A DNA stretch of 64,000 nucleotides from Sphingobium sp. Z007 (GTDB lineage Bacteria > Pseudomonadota > Alphaproteobacteria > Sphingomonadales > Sphingomonadaceae), in NCBI RefSeq assembly GCF_900013425.1, contig NZ_FBXK01000005.1, forward strand, positions 1 to 64,000, written 5' to 3'. Of this stretch, positions 34,159 to 42,606 are shown piece by piece. Both the position numbers and the translations under genes were made by a program. Position 1 is the stretch's first letter. Each line of letters starts with the position of its first letter. The notes beneath the pieces are model-generated. The model was not told the DNA's origin. It saw nothing but the letters and a program-made list of their open reading frames with translations, and made no database searches.

Positions 34159-35721
34159 ATGATCGTGGTGTCGGACGCAGGCCTTTCCACCCCTGATAAA
34201 GACGCTCGGATCGCCGAGCTTGAAGCTGCATTGGCAGCTGCCCACGCCGATATTTCCGCCCGCGACATCCTGATCGATACGCTGCGCGTGCAGATTGCGC
34301 GCCTCAAGCGGATGCAGTTTGGCAAGTCGTCCGAGAAGCTCGATACCCAGATTGCTCAGCTTGAGCTGGCCCTTGAAGAACTCGAAGGCGAGGCCATCGT
34401 CGCCGCCGCGCGTCGAGGCGATCCGGTAGCCGTCGATCGGCCATCACCGGTTCGGACGCTGCCAGCTCATCTGCCGCGCGAGGAGCAGCGGATCGAGCCC
34501 GAGCAGGGTAACTGCACCTGTCCCGACTGCGGCGGCGCGCTGCGGCCGCTGGGGCAGGATAGCGACGAGATGCTCGATGCCGTGCCGGTGCAGTGGCGCG
34601 TCGTTCGGACCATCCGCCCCAAATATAGCTGCCGGGCCTGCGAGAAGATCGTGCAAGCGCCCGCGCCGGTGAAGGCGATAGCGCGGGGCAAGGCGACCTT
34701 CAGCACCCTGGCCCATGTCGTCGTCTCCAAGTTCGACCATCACCTTCCGTTATACCGCCAGGCCGAGATCATGGCCGCGCAGGGCATCGAGATCGACCGC
34801 TCGACGCTGGCAGGCTGGGTCGGCCAGGCATCCGTGCTGCTCGATCCGATCATTAGCCGTATCCGCGAGGTCGGACTGACCGCTTCAAAGATCCACACCG
34901 ACGATACGCCGGTCCCCATGCTCGATCCGGGACGTGGCAAGACGGCAACTGGCAGGCTCTGGGCCTATGCCGTCGACGATCGGGGCTGCGGTGCCATGAC
35001 CCCGCCGCTGGTCTGGTATGAGTTCACCACCGACCGGACAGGCGCACATCCCCAACGGCAGCTGGCCAGTTTCACCGGCTATCTCCAGGCGGATGGCTAT
35101 GCCGGATATGACAAGCTCTACGACACCAACCGCGTCACCGAGGTCGCCTGCTGGGCGCATTTTCGTCGCAAGATCTTCGACATCCACGCCACCAAGCCGA
35201 CACCGCTCACCACTGATCTGCTGGAACGCATCGGCCTACTCTATGAGATCGAGGCGGAGGTTCGCGGCCACCAGCCCGATATCCGACGACGAAGCCGACA
35301 GGACCGTACCAAGCCGCTGATCGACGACCTGCGCCAGGCGCTCGACGATGCCCTGCGCCGTCTTTCGCCCAAGTCGGAGATGGCCAAGGCGATCGCTTAT
35401 GGTTGCAAGCGCTGGATCGCGCTGACGCGCTTTCTCGACGATGGCCGCCTGGAGATTGATAACAACATAGCCGAGCGCGCCATGCGTTGCGTGGCCCTTG
35501 GCCGCAAAAACTGGTTGTTCGCAGGCTCAAAAACAGGCGGCGATCGGGCTGCGGCCATCTATTCCGTTATCGAAAGCGCCAAACTTAATGGCCTCGAACC
35601 GCAGGCCTACATCGCCGATGTCATCGCCAGGATCGCGGGCGAATGGCCTGCTGCCCGCTGGGATGAACTCATGCCGTGGAACTGGCGGCCAGATCAGCAA
35701 CCGATCGCCGAAGCCGCCTGA
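34159..35721 (+). CDS. tnpC: IS66 family transposase TnpC
   Basis: A 520-residue transposase from ATG 34159. The amino end is a coiled coil (KDARIAELEAALAAAHADIS). A zinc-binding pair of motifs follows (CTCPDCGGALRP and YSCRACEKIV). The DDE catalytic domain contains HTDDTPVPML, ADGYAGYDKLY and the glutamate near the end in NIAERAMRCVALGRKNWL. The carboxyl IS66 C-terminal element is present. It is full length and uninterrupted. Confidence 0.95.
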   Translation: MIVVSDAGLSTPDKDARIAELEAALAAAHADISARDILIDTLRVQIARLKRMQFGKSSEKLDTQIAQLELALEELEGEAIVAAARRGDPVAVDRPSPVRTLPAHLPREEQRIEPEQGNCTCPDCGGALRPLGQDSDEMLDAVPVQWRVVRTIRPKYSCRACEKIVQAPAPVKAIARGKATFSTLAHVVVSKFDHHLPLYRQAEIMAAQGIEIDRSTLAGWVGQASVLLDPIISRIREVGLTASKIHTDDTPVPMLDPGRGKTATGRLWAYAVDDRGCGAMTPPLVWYEFTTDRTGAHPQRQLASFTGYLQADGYAGYDKLYDTNRVTEVACWAHFRRKIFDIHATKPTPLTTDLLERIGLLYEIEAEVRGHQPDIRRRSRQDRTKPLIDDLRQALDDALRRLSPKSEMAKAIAYGCKRWIALTRFLDDGRLEIDNNIAERAMRCVALGRKNWLFAGSKTGGDRAAAIYSVIESAKLNGLEPQAYIADVIARIAGEWPAARWDELMPWNWRPDQQPIAEAA

Positions 35722-35831
35722 TCTGCGGCCTCCAGGCCCCGCTTACGTTCTTCCGACCCCGTCTCGCCGACTGTTGTGCCATACCCTCCTTCGACCGACT
35801 TACGCCCCGACGACCTCTGGTCCGCTTTGGC

Positions 35832-36857
35832 TTACGCCGCCGCTGCGACCGGAGCAGTGTAATCCTCATTCTTCATCATGAGCGCCCAGACGATGCGCGC
35901 TGTCTTGTTAGCGAGCGCCACTGTTACGAGCATGCGTGGCTTGCGCGCCATCATCTGCTCCAGCCATGATCCCTTGGGCGCGCCCCGCTTGCTCGCCTGC
36001 AACACCACGGCGCTGCTGCCGATGATCAGCAACCGCCTGAGCGTTCGCTCGCCCATCTTTGAGATCGAACCCAGCTTCTGCTTGCCGCCCGTCGAGTGCT
36101 GCCGCGGCGTGAGGCCGACCCATGCGGCAAAGTCACGTCCCTTGGCGAAGGTGCCCGACGGCGGCGCAAGCGCCAGGATGGCAGTTGCCGTGATCGGACC
36201 GATGCCCGGGATCGTCATGAGCCGGCGTGCGAGAGCATCTTCGCGCGAACGGCGCACAATCTCCTTGTCGAGTGCGGCGATCTGCCGGTCGAGCATCGCC
36301 AGGCTGTCGAGCAGAAGCATGCAGACCGATCGCACGCCCTGGGGAACAGCCAATGGATCGGCGAGCAGCGCGGCAAGCTTTTCCAGATGGGCCAGCCCCT
36401 TGGGCGCGATCCAGCCATACTCGGTCATATGGCCGCGCAGGGCATTGCTGATCTGGGTCCGCTGCCGCACCAACAGGTCACGGCCCCGGAACACCATTGC
36501 CGCCGCCTGCTGCTCCTCTGTCTTCACCGGCACGAACCGCATGCTTGGTCGCTGGGCCGCCTCGCAGATCGCCTCGGCATCGGCCGCATCGTTCTTCTGA
36601 CGCTTCACGAACGGCTTCACATAGGCCGGCGCAATCAACCGCACATCATGGCCCAGCTTGAGCAACTCGCGCGCCCAGTGATGCGCGCCGCCGCATGCTT
36701 CCAGAACTACCTGGCAACGCGGCTGTGCTGCGAAAAACGGCAACAGCTTCGCTCGGCTGATCTTCTTGCGAAGAAGCACATGGCCCGACACATCTACACC
36801 GTGCGCATGAAAAACATGCTTGGCGATATCCAACCCGATTATGCTAACTTCTGACAT
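35832..36857 (-). CDS. IS110-family transposase
   Basis: A 341-residue transposase starting MSEVSIIGLDIAKHVFHAHG at 36857. The DEDD_Tnp_IS110 domain has the first aspartate in GLDIAKH and later NDAADAEAICEAA; the carboxyl transposase_20 domain has MTIPGIGPITATAIL and the catalytic-serine region beyond it. IS110 elements use a bridge RNA encoded in their flanks. The two flanks here (35755-35831 and 36858-37000) are candidates, but I cannot define the element ends because these elements lack clear inverted repeats. Confidence 0.93.
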   Translation of the reverse strand: MSEVSIIGLDIAKHVFHAHGVDVSGHVLLRKKISRAKLLPFFAAQPRCQVVLEACGGAHHWARELLKLGHDVRLIAPAYVKPFVKRQKNDAADAEAICEAAQRPSMRFVPVKTEEQQAAAMVFRGRDLLVRQRTQISNALRGHMTEYGWIAPKGLAHLEKLAALLADPLAVPQGVRSVCMLLLDSLAMLDRQIAALDKEIVRRSREDALARRLMTIPGIGPITATAILALAPPSGTFAKGRDFAAWVGLTPRQHSTGGKQKLGSISKMGERTLRRLLIIGSSAVVLQASKRGAPKGSWLEQMMARKPRMLVTVALANKTARIVWALMMKNEDYTAPVAAAA

Positions 36858-36940
36858 GGACGCCTCCCTCAAGTGGTGTTCAACACCTCCACTTTGGCAC
36901 ATCGATACCGTCGGGGGGCGTCCACCCCATCACCCCTTTC

Positions 36941-37030
36941 CGTCATTCCCGCGAAGGCGGGAACCCATCTCCCAACCTTTCGACAGGGTGCAAAGGCTGG
37001 AGATAGATCCCCGCCTACGCGGGGATGACG
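36941..37030. repeat. REP-like repeat (CGTCATTCCCGCG...CGCGGGGATGACG)
   Basis: An inverted pair beginning CGTCATTCCCGCGAAGGCGGG and closing with CCCCGCCTACGCGGGGATGACG, enclosing 45 bp. This is the extended form of a common proteobacterial REP hairpin. It lies in the 336-bp gap between the IS110 transposase and the bactofilin gene, with no gene inside. Confidence 0.7.
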
Positions 37031-37106
37031 GCGCGGGGATTAGGACCGTGTTGGCGGCGTGGCTAGTGACAAATATGTTTAGAAGCGAGGACGCGCATCC
37101 TCTCAA

Positions 37107-37204
37107 CCGTTCGCCCTGAGCGAAGTCGAAGGGCTACACTGAGCATTGGCGAAGTGCCTTCACTGCGTTCAGGCGAGGGCTTCGACTTCGCTCAGCCCGA
37201 ACGG
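37107..37204. repeat. REP-like repeat (CCGTTCG...CGAACGG type)
   Basis: Begins CCGTTCGCCCTGAGCGAAG and ends CTTCGCTCAGCCCGAACGG. It is a second copy of the class found at 23593-23666. The two classes of REP lie side by side in this gap. Confidence 0.7.
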
Positions 37205-37238
37205 AGAAGGGGTAATGCCCCTTGTTCTAGCGCCGACC

Positions 37239-37664
37239 TTACCCCGCGCTGTCGTTGGCGATCAGCTTCAGCTCTGCCGCCGGGGCGTCGCTGTCCTTGG
37301 GGCGGAAGCGGCCTTCGATGCGGCTGCCCGGTTCGATCGTGATGCGTTCATAGACGACGTCGCCGGTGATCCGGGCGCTGCTTTCCACCACCAGTTCCCC
37401 GGCGGCGATCGACCCGTCGACCAAACCGGCGAGACGCGCGCTTTGCGCGGTGACGTGGCCGGTGATGCGGCTTTCTGGCCCCTGCACCAGCGCGGCGCAG
37501 CTGATGTCGCCCTCTATCACGCCATCGACATGCAGGTCGACCGATGCGGCCAGGTTGCCGCTGATCGTCACGTCGTTGCCGATCAGCGAGAAGGGGATAT
37601 GCTTACCCCCGGTCGCGGACGTCGGCGAAACGGGCCGTGGCGACTTGCTGGACTTGGAGAACAT
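37239..37664 (-). CDS. Bactofilin family cytoskeletal protein
   Basis: A 141-residue bactofilin. The core (about residues 24-115) is a right-handed beta-helix with repeated glycine-spaced strands such as GNDVTISGNLAASVDLHVDG and VIEGDISCAALVQG. Bactofilins polymerise without nucleotides and scaffold cell-wall enzymes. The start at 37664 has GGAGG 8 nt upstream. Its first 62 bp overlap the end of the M23 peptidase gene, and the pairing of a bactofilin with an M23 endopeptidase is a known functional module in cell-shape control. Confidence 0.93.
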   Translation of the reverse strand: MFSKSSKSPRPVSPTSATGGKHIPFSLIGNDVTISGNLAASVDLHVDGVIEGDISCAALVQGPESRITGHVTAQSARLAGLVDGSIAAGELVVESSARITGDVVYERITIEPGSRIEGRFRPKDSDAPAAELKLIANDSAG

Positions 37665-38784
37665 CTTTGCGGGCCTCCAGAAAAGGACGGGGATTGACGG
37701 CCTGACCGTTCAGCCGGACCTCGAAATGGAGATGGGTGCCGGTGGAGCGGCCGGTCGATCCCATGCGGCCGACCGTGTCGCCGCGCGCGACCCTTTGTCC
37801 CACTTGGGCAGCGAAGCCGGACAGGTGGGCATAGCGGGTCATGATGCCGTTGCCATGTTCGACTTCGACCACATTGCCATAGCCCTGGCGCTGGCCGACA
37901 TAGCTGACCTTGCCATCGGCGGCGGCGGTAATCGGCTGGCCGTAGCGGCCGGGGAAGTCGAGGCCGGCATGGAAGGCGGCATGGCCGTTGAACGGGTCGC
38001 GGCGGTATCCGTAGCTGCTGGTCAGCATCGGTGCGGCGGTGGGCTGGCCCGACGGGATGGTGAGCAGGCTGCGTTCCAGAAATTCCATTCGCGACATGGC
38101 GTCGGCCAGACGTTCCAGTTCATCGGTCAGCGCGCCCTTGTCGCCCTTCCACGGGACGAAGGGTCCACCCTGGGCGCGGGCAGCGCTGCGGGCGAGATGG
38201 TCGGGGTTGAGGCCGAAGCTGCGGATCGCGGCGGCGGCCTTGTCCGCGCGGCGTTCGACCGCGGCGGTCAGTAGCGTGGCGAATTGACGCTGGCGCGCCT
38301 CCAGCCGGACCAGCGGCGCGGCTTCGGGCGCCAAGCTGATCTTGGCGGTCAGCGCGTCGGATTTTTCCGTCTTGGTCGGGGCGGCCATAACTGAGCCGGG
38401 CGCTTTGGCGTCCTGGTCGCCGAAATGGGTCTTGTAGAGATCGTCCATGAAGTCCTGGCGGGCTTCGAGATCCTGCGCCAGATCCTCGACCGACTTGCGA
38501 TAGCCCTCGACCTTTGTGGCGGCGGTGGCGACCGATCGGCCCTGCTGCGCCAGCGCGGCGCGTTCCTGCGCGACCGAGGCGCTGCCGGCCAGCATCGACA
38601 GGGTCATGCCGCCCCAGCCGAGCAGCGCGACGGACGCCACCCCGATCGCGACAAGCTGCGCACGGCGAGAAATGCGGATGAACTTCACCTGGCCACCGGA
38701 CCGGAGGAAAATCTCCCGTTCAGGGCATAGGGCGAGCAGCCGTTCCCGCAGGGGAGCGAGCCCCTTCTTCTTGTGATGCGACAA
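37603..38784 (-). CDS. M23 family metallopeptidase with membrane anchor and coiled coil
   Basis: A 393-residue protein. A short cytoplasmic start, one transmembrane helix (LVAIGVASVALLGWGGMTLS, about 45-64), a coiled-coil region with YRKSVEDLAQDLEARQDF, then the LytM domain. Zinc ligands are visible in GHAAFHAGLDFPG and THLHFEVRLNGQAVNPRPF, with HLSGFAAQVGQRVARG between. LytM enzymes cut peptidoglycan cross-links. The overlap with the bactofilin gene suggests coupled translation and that the bactofilin localises this enzyme. Confidence 0.93.
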   Translation of the reverse strand: MSHHKKKGLAPLRERLLALCPEREIFLRSGGQVKFIRISRRAQLVAIGVASVALLGWGGMTLSMLAGSASVAQERAALAQQGRSVATAATKVEGYRKSVEDLAQDLEARQDFMDDLYKTHFGDQDAKAPGSVMAAPTKTEKSDALTAKISLAPEAAPLVRLEARQRQFATLLTAAVERRADKAAAAIRSFGLNPDHLARSAARAQGGPFVPWKGDKGALTDELERLADAMSRMEFLERSLLTIPSGQPTAAPMLTSSYGYRRDPFNGHAAFHAGLDFPGRYGQPITAAADGKVSYVGQRQGYGNVVEVEHGNGIMTRYAHLSGFAAQVGQRVARGDTVGRMGSTGRSTGTHLHFEVRLNGQAVNPRPFLEARKDVLQVQQVATARFADVRDRG

Positions 38785-38944
38785 TGCGACCCCGACTCTT
38801 TTCTAGCGATGCGGCCGGTAGCAAAGCTTTGCCTTTTTCGCGAATCCATCGTTGCGGAGTCGTGACGAGTCGAGGGATGGATGCGGCGAAATGATCGATC
38901 GGGCTTTTTGTTCCCCGAGTCAGATAATTATTTTGAGATTTGTT

Positions 38945-41278
38945 TCAGCTCTTGCGGGATAGATTCTGGCGGTGCAGCATCGCCGCTACATCGGCGGCGG
39001 GGATGGCGGCGCTGAAATGATAGCCCTGCGCCATATGGCAGCCGCCGGCGCGCAGATAATCCAACTGTTGCTGGTTCTCCACCCCTTCCGCTACGGTGCG
39101 GATGCCCAGGCTGTAGGCGAGATTGAGCACGGTGCGCACGATGGCGGCGTCGTCCGGGTCGGTTTCCAGATCGCGCACGAAGCGCTGGTCGATCTTGATG
39201 ACGTCGATCGGGAATTGTTTGAGGTGCGACAGCGACGCATAGCCGGTGCCGAAATCGTCCAGCGCAATGGCGACGCCGGCGTTGCTCAGCCGTTCGAGCA
39301 GGCGGCCGACCCGGTCGGCGTTGCGCCCCAGAAACACCGATTCGGTCACTTCCAGTTCGACGATTGACGGCGGCAGCCCGGCGTCGGACAGGCGACGGAG
39401 CAGCCGGTCGGCGAAATCATCGTCATTGAGGTCCGCGCCCGATACGTTGAAGGCGACATGGCCGAAGGGCAGGCCCGCGTCGCGCCAGCGGCGGCAGTCG
39501 GCCAAGATTCCGTCGATCATCTGCGCGGTGATGGCTGGGCCAAGTTCGGGATGTTCGAAAGCGGCGGCGATATCGGCCGGCATGATGGTCGCGCCGCTGT
39601 CGGTGGGGCAGCGGAATAGCGCCTCGAACCCCACCACCGCGCCGGTGGCGAGGTCGATCTTGGGCTGATACCAGGGGCAGGGTCGCTCGTGCGCCAATAT
39701 GTGGCGCGCCCGGTCGAGCATCGTCGCCTCATGCTCCCAATTGGCGAGCAGCGCCGGTTCGAACAGGGTTGCGCGCCCGCGCCCGTTATTCTTGGCGTGA
39801 TAGAGGGCGATATCGGCATGTTTGACCAGCGCGGTGACATCGCCGCCATGGTCGGGGAACAGCGCCACGCCGATGCTGGCCCGCGCCTCGATCGGCCGGC
39901 CGCGATAGCTGAGCGGGGCGTGGAGATGGTCGGCGATGCGCGCCAATATTGGCGCCAGTGCGTCGGCGCCGGGCAGGCGCGTCAGCAATATGGCGAATTC
40001 GTCGCCGCCCATGCGCGCGACCAGGTCGCCGGGCCGCAGCGCGTGGCGCAACCGGTCCGCCACAGCGCACAGCAAGGCGTCGCCGGCGTCGTGCCCGGCG
40101 GTGTCGTTGACCCGCTTGAATTCGTCGAGGTCGATCAGCAGGATCGCCGATTGCGCGGCATCCACCAGCCGGCTGGCCGGACCAGTGGTCGCCTGCGTCA
40201 CCGCCGCCATGAAATGGGCGCGATTGGCGAGGCCCGTCAGCGCATCCGTCATGGCCAGCTGCTCCAGATGCAGTTCGGCCTCCTTGCGTTCGGTGATGTC
40301 CACGACGCTGGTCACGATGCAGGGCACGTCGTTCACGACGATCGGGCGCGACGACAGGAGCGTATCGCGGATATGGCCGTCCGCCCGGCGCAGGCGACAT
40401 TCGAAATTGTCGACCTGCGTCTCCCGCTGCAACAGCGTGAACAACTGGTCGCGAACCGGCAGATCGACATAGGTCTGTTCCACATGCGCCAGCGGGATAT
40501 CGCCAGCCGGCGCAAAGGCGTCCTGCGCCGCCCGGTTCAGACGCAATATGCTGCCGTCATGCCGCGTGACCAGCAACGGTATCGGCACCGCCATGAACAT
40601 CCGTTCCATCGCATCAAGGCTGTTGGTCAAAGCCGCCTGCGCTGCCTGGGCCATCTGACTGGCGGTCCATTCCTGGCGCTGCAACCGATTGTGGCGGATG
40701 ATGGCGATCCACATGCCGCAATGCAGGATCAGCATCGCCAGGATCATGCCGATCGCGGTCCGGCTGTGCGGCGCGGGGGCGAGATAGCCGATCAGCATCG
40801 CGATCGCACAGGCCAGGCCGCCGCCGACATTGCCGCGAAAACTGGTGGGCACCACCAGATAGAAGACGAGCGGCAACATGACGAGGACGAACAGCGCAAT
40901 GTCGCTGCGCGAACTGACGAGCAAGGCGACGCCGATCGCGGTGATCGCCTGCCACAGGAAGCAGAGCCGTTCGAGCGCCGGGAAGGTGCGCGTGCGGCGC
41001 CACAGCGCGAGGCATAGCAGCGACCCCGCGACCACGGCGAGTCGGGCCGGAATGGCGACCCAGAAATGGGGCGTGCCGACAAATCGCCAGTCGCTGACCA
41101 GAAAGATCATATTGAGCAGCGCCGAGAGGATGAAGAGCGTTCTGGCATGGCGACGCGTGTCGGGCAGTCGTTCGGCCTGGAACGTCGATTCCTGCTCAGT
41201 ATCGCGAAATTCGCCGGTATAAGGGGATAATATCGTCACATCGCGTCCAGGCTGAGCGGAGCGTGATGATAGGGTCAT
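38945..41278 (-). CDS. Membrane GGDEF-EAL protein with PAS domain (c-di-GMP turnover)
   Basis: A 777-residue protein from ATG 41278; the frame stays open to 41422 but this start is ahead of the membrane part. It has about six amino-terminal helices, a PAS domain (MAVPIPLLVTRHDGSILRLN to VVDITERKEAEL), a GGDEF domain with intact RMGGDEFAIL, and an EAL domain with intact FEALFRCP, DDFGTGYASLSHLK and KIDQRFV. Both the diguanylate cyclase and the phosphodiesterase sites therefore look complete, so it can make or break c-di-GMP. The net direction cannot be predicted. Confidence 0.93.
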   Translation of the reverse strand: MTLSSRSAQPGRDVTILSPYTGEFRDTEQESTFQAERLPDTRRHARTLFILSALLNMIFLVSDWRFVGTPHFWVAIPARLAVVAGSLLCLALWRRTRTFPALERLCFLWQAITAIGVALLVSSRSDIALFVLVMLPLVFYLVVPTSFRGNVGGGLACAIAMLIGYLAPAPHSRTAIGMILAMLILHCGMWIAIIRHNRLQRQEWTASQMAQAAQAALTNSLDAMERMFMAVPIPLLVTRHDGSILRLNRAAQDAFAPAGDIPLAHVEQTYVDLPVRDQLFTLLQRETQVDNFECRLRRADGHIRDTLLSSRPIVVNDVPCIVTSVVDITERKEAELHLEQLAMTDALTGLANRAHFMAAVTQATTGPASRLVDAAQSAILLIDLDEFKRVNDTAGHDAGDALLCAVADRLRHALRPGDLVARMGGDEFAILLTRLPGADALAPILARIADHLHAPLSYRGRPIEARASIGVALFPDHGGDVTALVKHADIALYHAKNNGRGRATLFEPALLANWEHEATMLDRARHILAHERPCPWYQPKIDLATGAVVGFEALFRCPTDSGATIMPADIAAAFEHPELGPAITAQMIDGILADCRRWRDAGLPFGHVAFNVSGADLNDDDFADRLLRRLSDAGLPPSIVELEVTESVFLGRNADRVGRLLERLSNAGVAIALDDFGTGYASLSHLKQFPIDVIKIDQRFVRDLETDPDDAAIVRTVLNLAYSLGIRTVAEGVENQQQLDYLRAGGCHMAQGYHFSAAIPAADVAAMLHRQNLSRKS

Positions 41279-41589
41279 TAAGGTTATCAATTTCCTAAAT
41301 GCCCGAAAAGTGCGCGCCTGCGCCGAGCCGCCAGCGGCCGCCGCTGTTCGCTTGACCGGCCGAGCGCGCATCGCTATAGGCGCGGCTGCCCAGCGGCCTG
41401 CCGTGCGAAGACTCGTCTTCATCCGTCATATCATCTGGGCGACACTAGAGCTGAACATTGCCGGGTGCTCTTGCGGCTCCAGGGGGCTTATGCCCACCGG
41501 GGCCTTTGCCGTTTGGTCGAATCATTCGTCCATGGGGTGCGAGACGCGGGGATGCCCAGGTAAAGTAACTGAAAAAGGTGAAGGGCTTC

Positions 41590-41961
41590 ATGCCAACAAT
41601 CAACCAGCTGGTCCGCAATGGCCGCGATCCGCAGAAGGCCAAGAGCAAGGTCCCTGCCATGGAAGCAAATCCGCAAAAGCGCGGCGTTTGCACCCGCGTT
41701 TACACGACGACCCCGAAGAAGCCGAACTCGGCGCTTCGCAAGGTGGCCAAGGTTCGCCTGGTCAACCAGCGCGAAGTCATCACCTACATCCCAGGTGAAG
41801 GCCATAACCTCCAGGAACACAGTGTCGTGCTGATCCGTGGCGGTCGTGTCCGCGATCTTCCCGGCGTGCGCTACCACGTTCTTCGCGGCGTTCTGGATAC
41901 CCAGGGCGTCAAGGATCGCAAGCAGAGCCGTTCCAAATACGGCGCCAAGCGTCCTAAGTAA
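41590..41961 (+). CDS. rpsL: 30S ribosomal protein S12
   Basis: A 123-residue S12 starting [20 protein letters not shown] at 41590. The decoding-centre segment is [13 protein letters not shown] with Lys43 present, the wild-type state of the position altered in many streptomycin-resistant strains. It heads the str operon rpsL-rpsG-fusA-tuf and is 13 nt upstream of rpsG. The 310 bp before it (41279-41589) holds no gene and should carry the promoter. Confidence 0.98.
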   Translation: MPTINQLVRNGRDPQKAKSKVPAMEANPQKRGVCTRVYTTTPKKPNSALRKVAKVRLVNQREVITYIPGEGHNLQEHSVVLIRGGRVRDLPGVRYHVLRGVLDTQGVKDRKQSRSKYGAKRPK

Positions 41962-41974
41962 GGGAGACTAAAAT

Positions 41975-42445
41975 ATGTCACGTCGTCGTCGCCCCGAAAA
42001 GCGCATCATCCTGCCCGATCCCAAATATGGCGATCAGGTTCTGTCGAAGTTCATGAACTCCATCATGCAGGACGGCAAGAAAGCCGTTGCCGAATCGATC
42101 GTTTATGGCGCTCTCGAAACCGTCGAGACCCGCGCCAAGAAAGATCCGATCGGCATGTTCCATGACGCTCTGAACAACATCAAGCCGGGCATTGAAGTGC
42201 GCAGCCGCCGCGTCGGCGGTGCGACCTATCAGGTTCCCGTCGAAGTGCGCCCTGAACGGTCGCAGGCACTGGCTATCCGCTGGTTGATCACCGCTGCGCG
42301 CAATCGCAGCGAGACCACCATGGCGGCCCGCCTGTCCGGCGAACTGATGGACGCCGCCAACAATCGCGGTAACGCGGTCAAGAAGCGCGAAGACACGCAC
42401 CGCATGGCGGAAGCGAACCGCGCCTTCTCGCACTATCGCTGGTAA
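41975..42445 (+). CDS. rpsG: 30S ribosomal protein S7
   Basis: A 156-residue S7, primary assembly protein of the small-subunit head. It begins [20 protein letters not shown] and has [20 protein letters not shown] and the basic carboxyl [21 protein letters not shown]. In the str operon it follows rpsL. A hairpin and a 160-bp spacer separate it from fusA. Confidence 0.98.
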   Translation: MSRRRRPEKRIILPDPKYGDQVLSKFMNSIMQDGKKAVAESIVYGALETVETRAKKDPIGMFHDALNNIKPGIEVRSRRVGGATYQVPVEVRPERSQALAIRWLITAARNRSETTMAARLSGELMDAANNRGNAVKKREDTHRMAEANRAFSHYRW

Positions 42446-42455
42446 TAGAGATTGG

Positions 42456-42485
42456 CGGGGTGGGGGCCAATGGGCGCCCACCCCG
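42456..42485 (+). terminator. Hairpin after rpsG
   Basis: Stem CGGGGTGGG (42456-42464) with CCCACCCCG (42477-42485), then TTTAT. A second stem AATCCGTCCG (42500-42509) with CGGACGGATT (42532-42541) follows before fusA. They could attenuate transcription into fusA or stabilise the upstream message. Confidence 0.5.
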
Positions 42486-42606
42486 TTTATCGCTCTAAAA
42501 ATCCGTCCGTTCGTCGTGGGCCTACCCATGGCGGACGGATTGGTTTAGGGGCCACCCAGATCATACGAATCCCCAACCGCCGGCGCACCGGCAACGGAGA
42601 AGCATC

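Larger units (their letters stand above)
33246..35746. mobile_element. IS66-family insertion sequence, complete
   Basis: Terminal inverted repeats start GTAAGCGGGG at 33246 and end with the complement CCCCGCTTAC at 35746; matching continues imperfectly further in. The 8-bp duplication GTTCTTCC is present exactly on both sides (33238-33245 and 35747-35754), as expected for IS66. All three open reading frames are intact, so the element may still be active. Length is about 2.5 kb. Confidence 0.93.
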
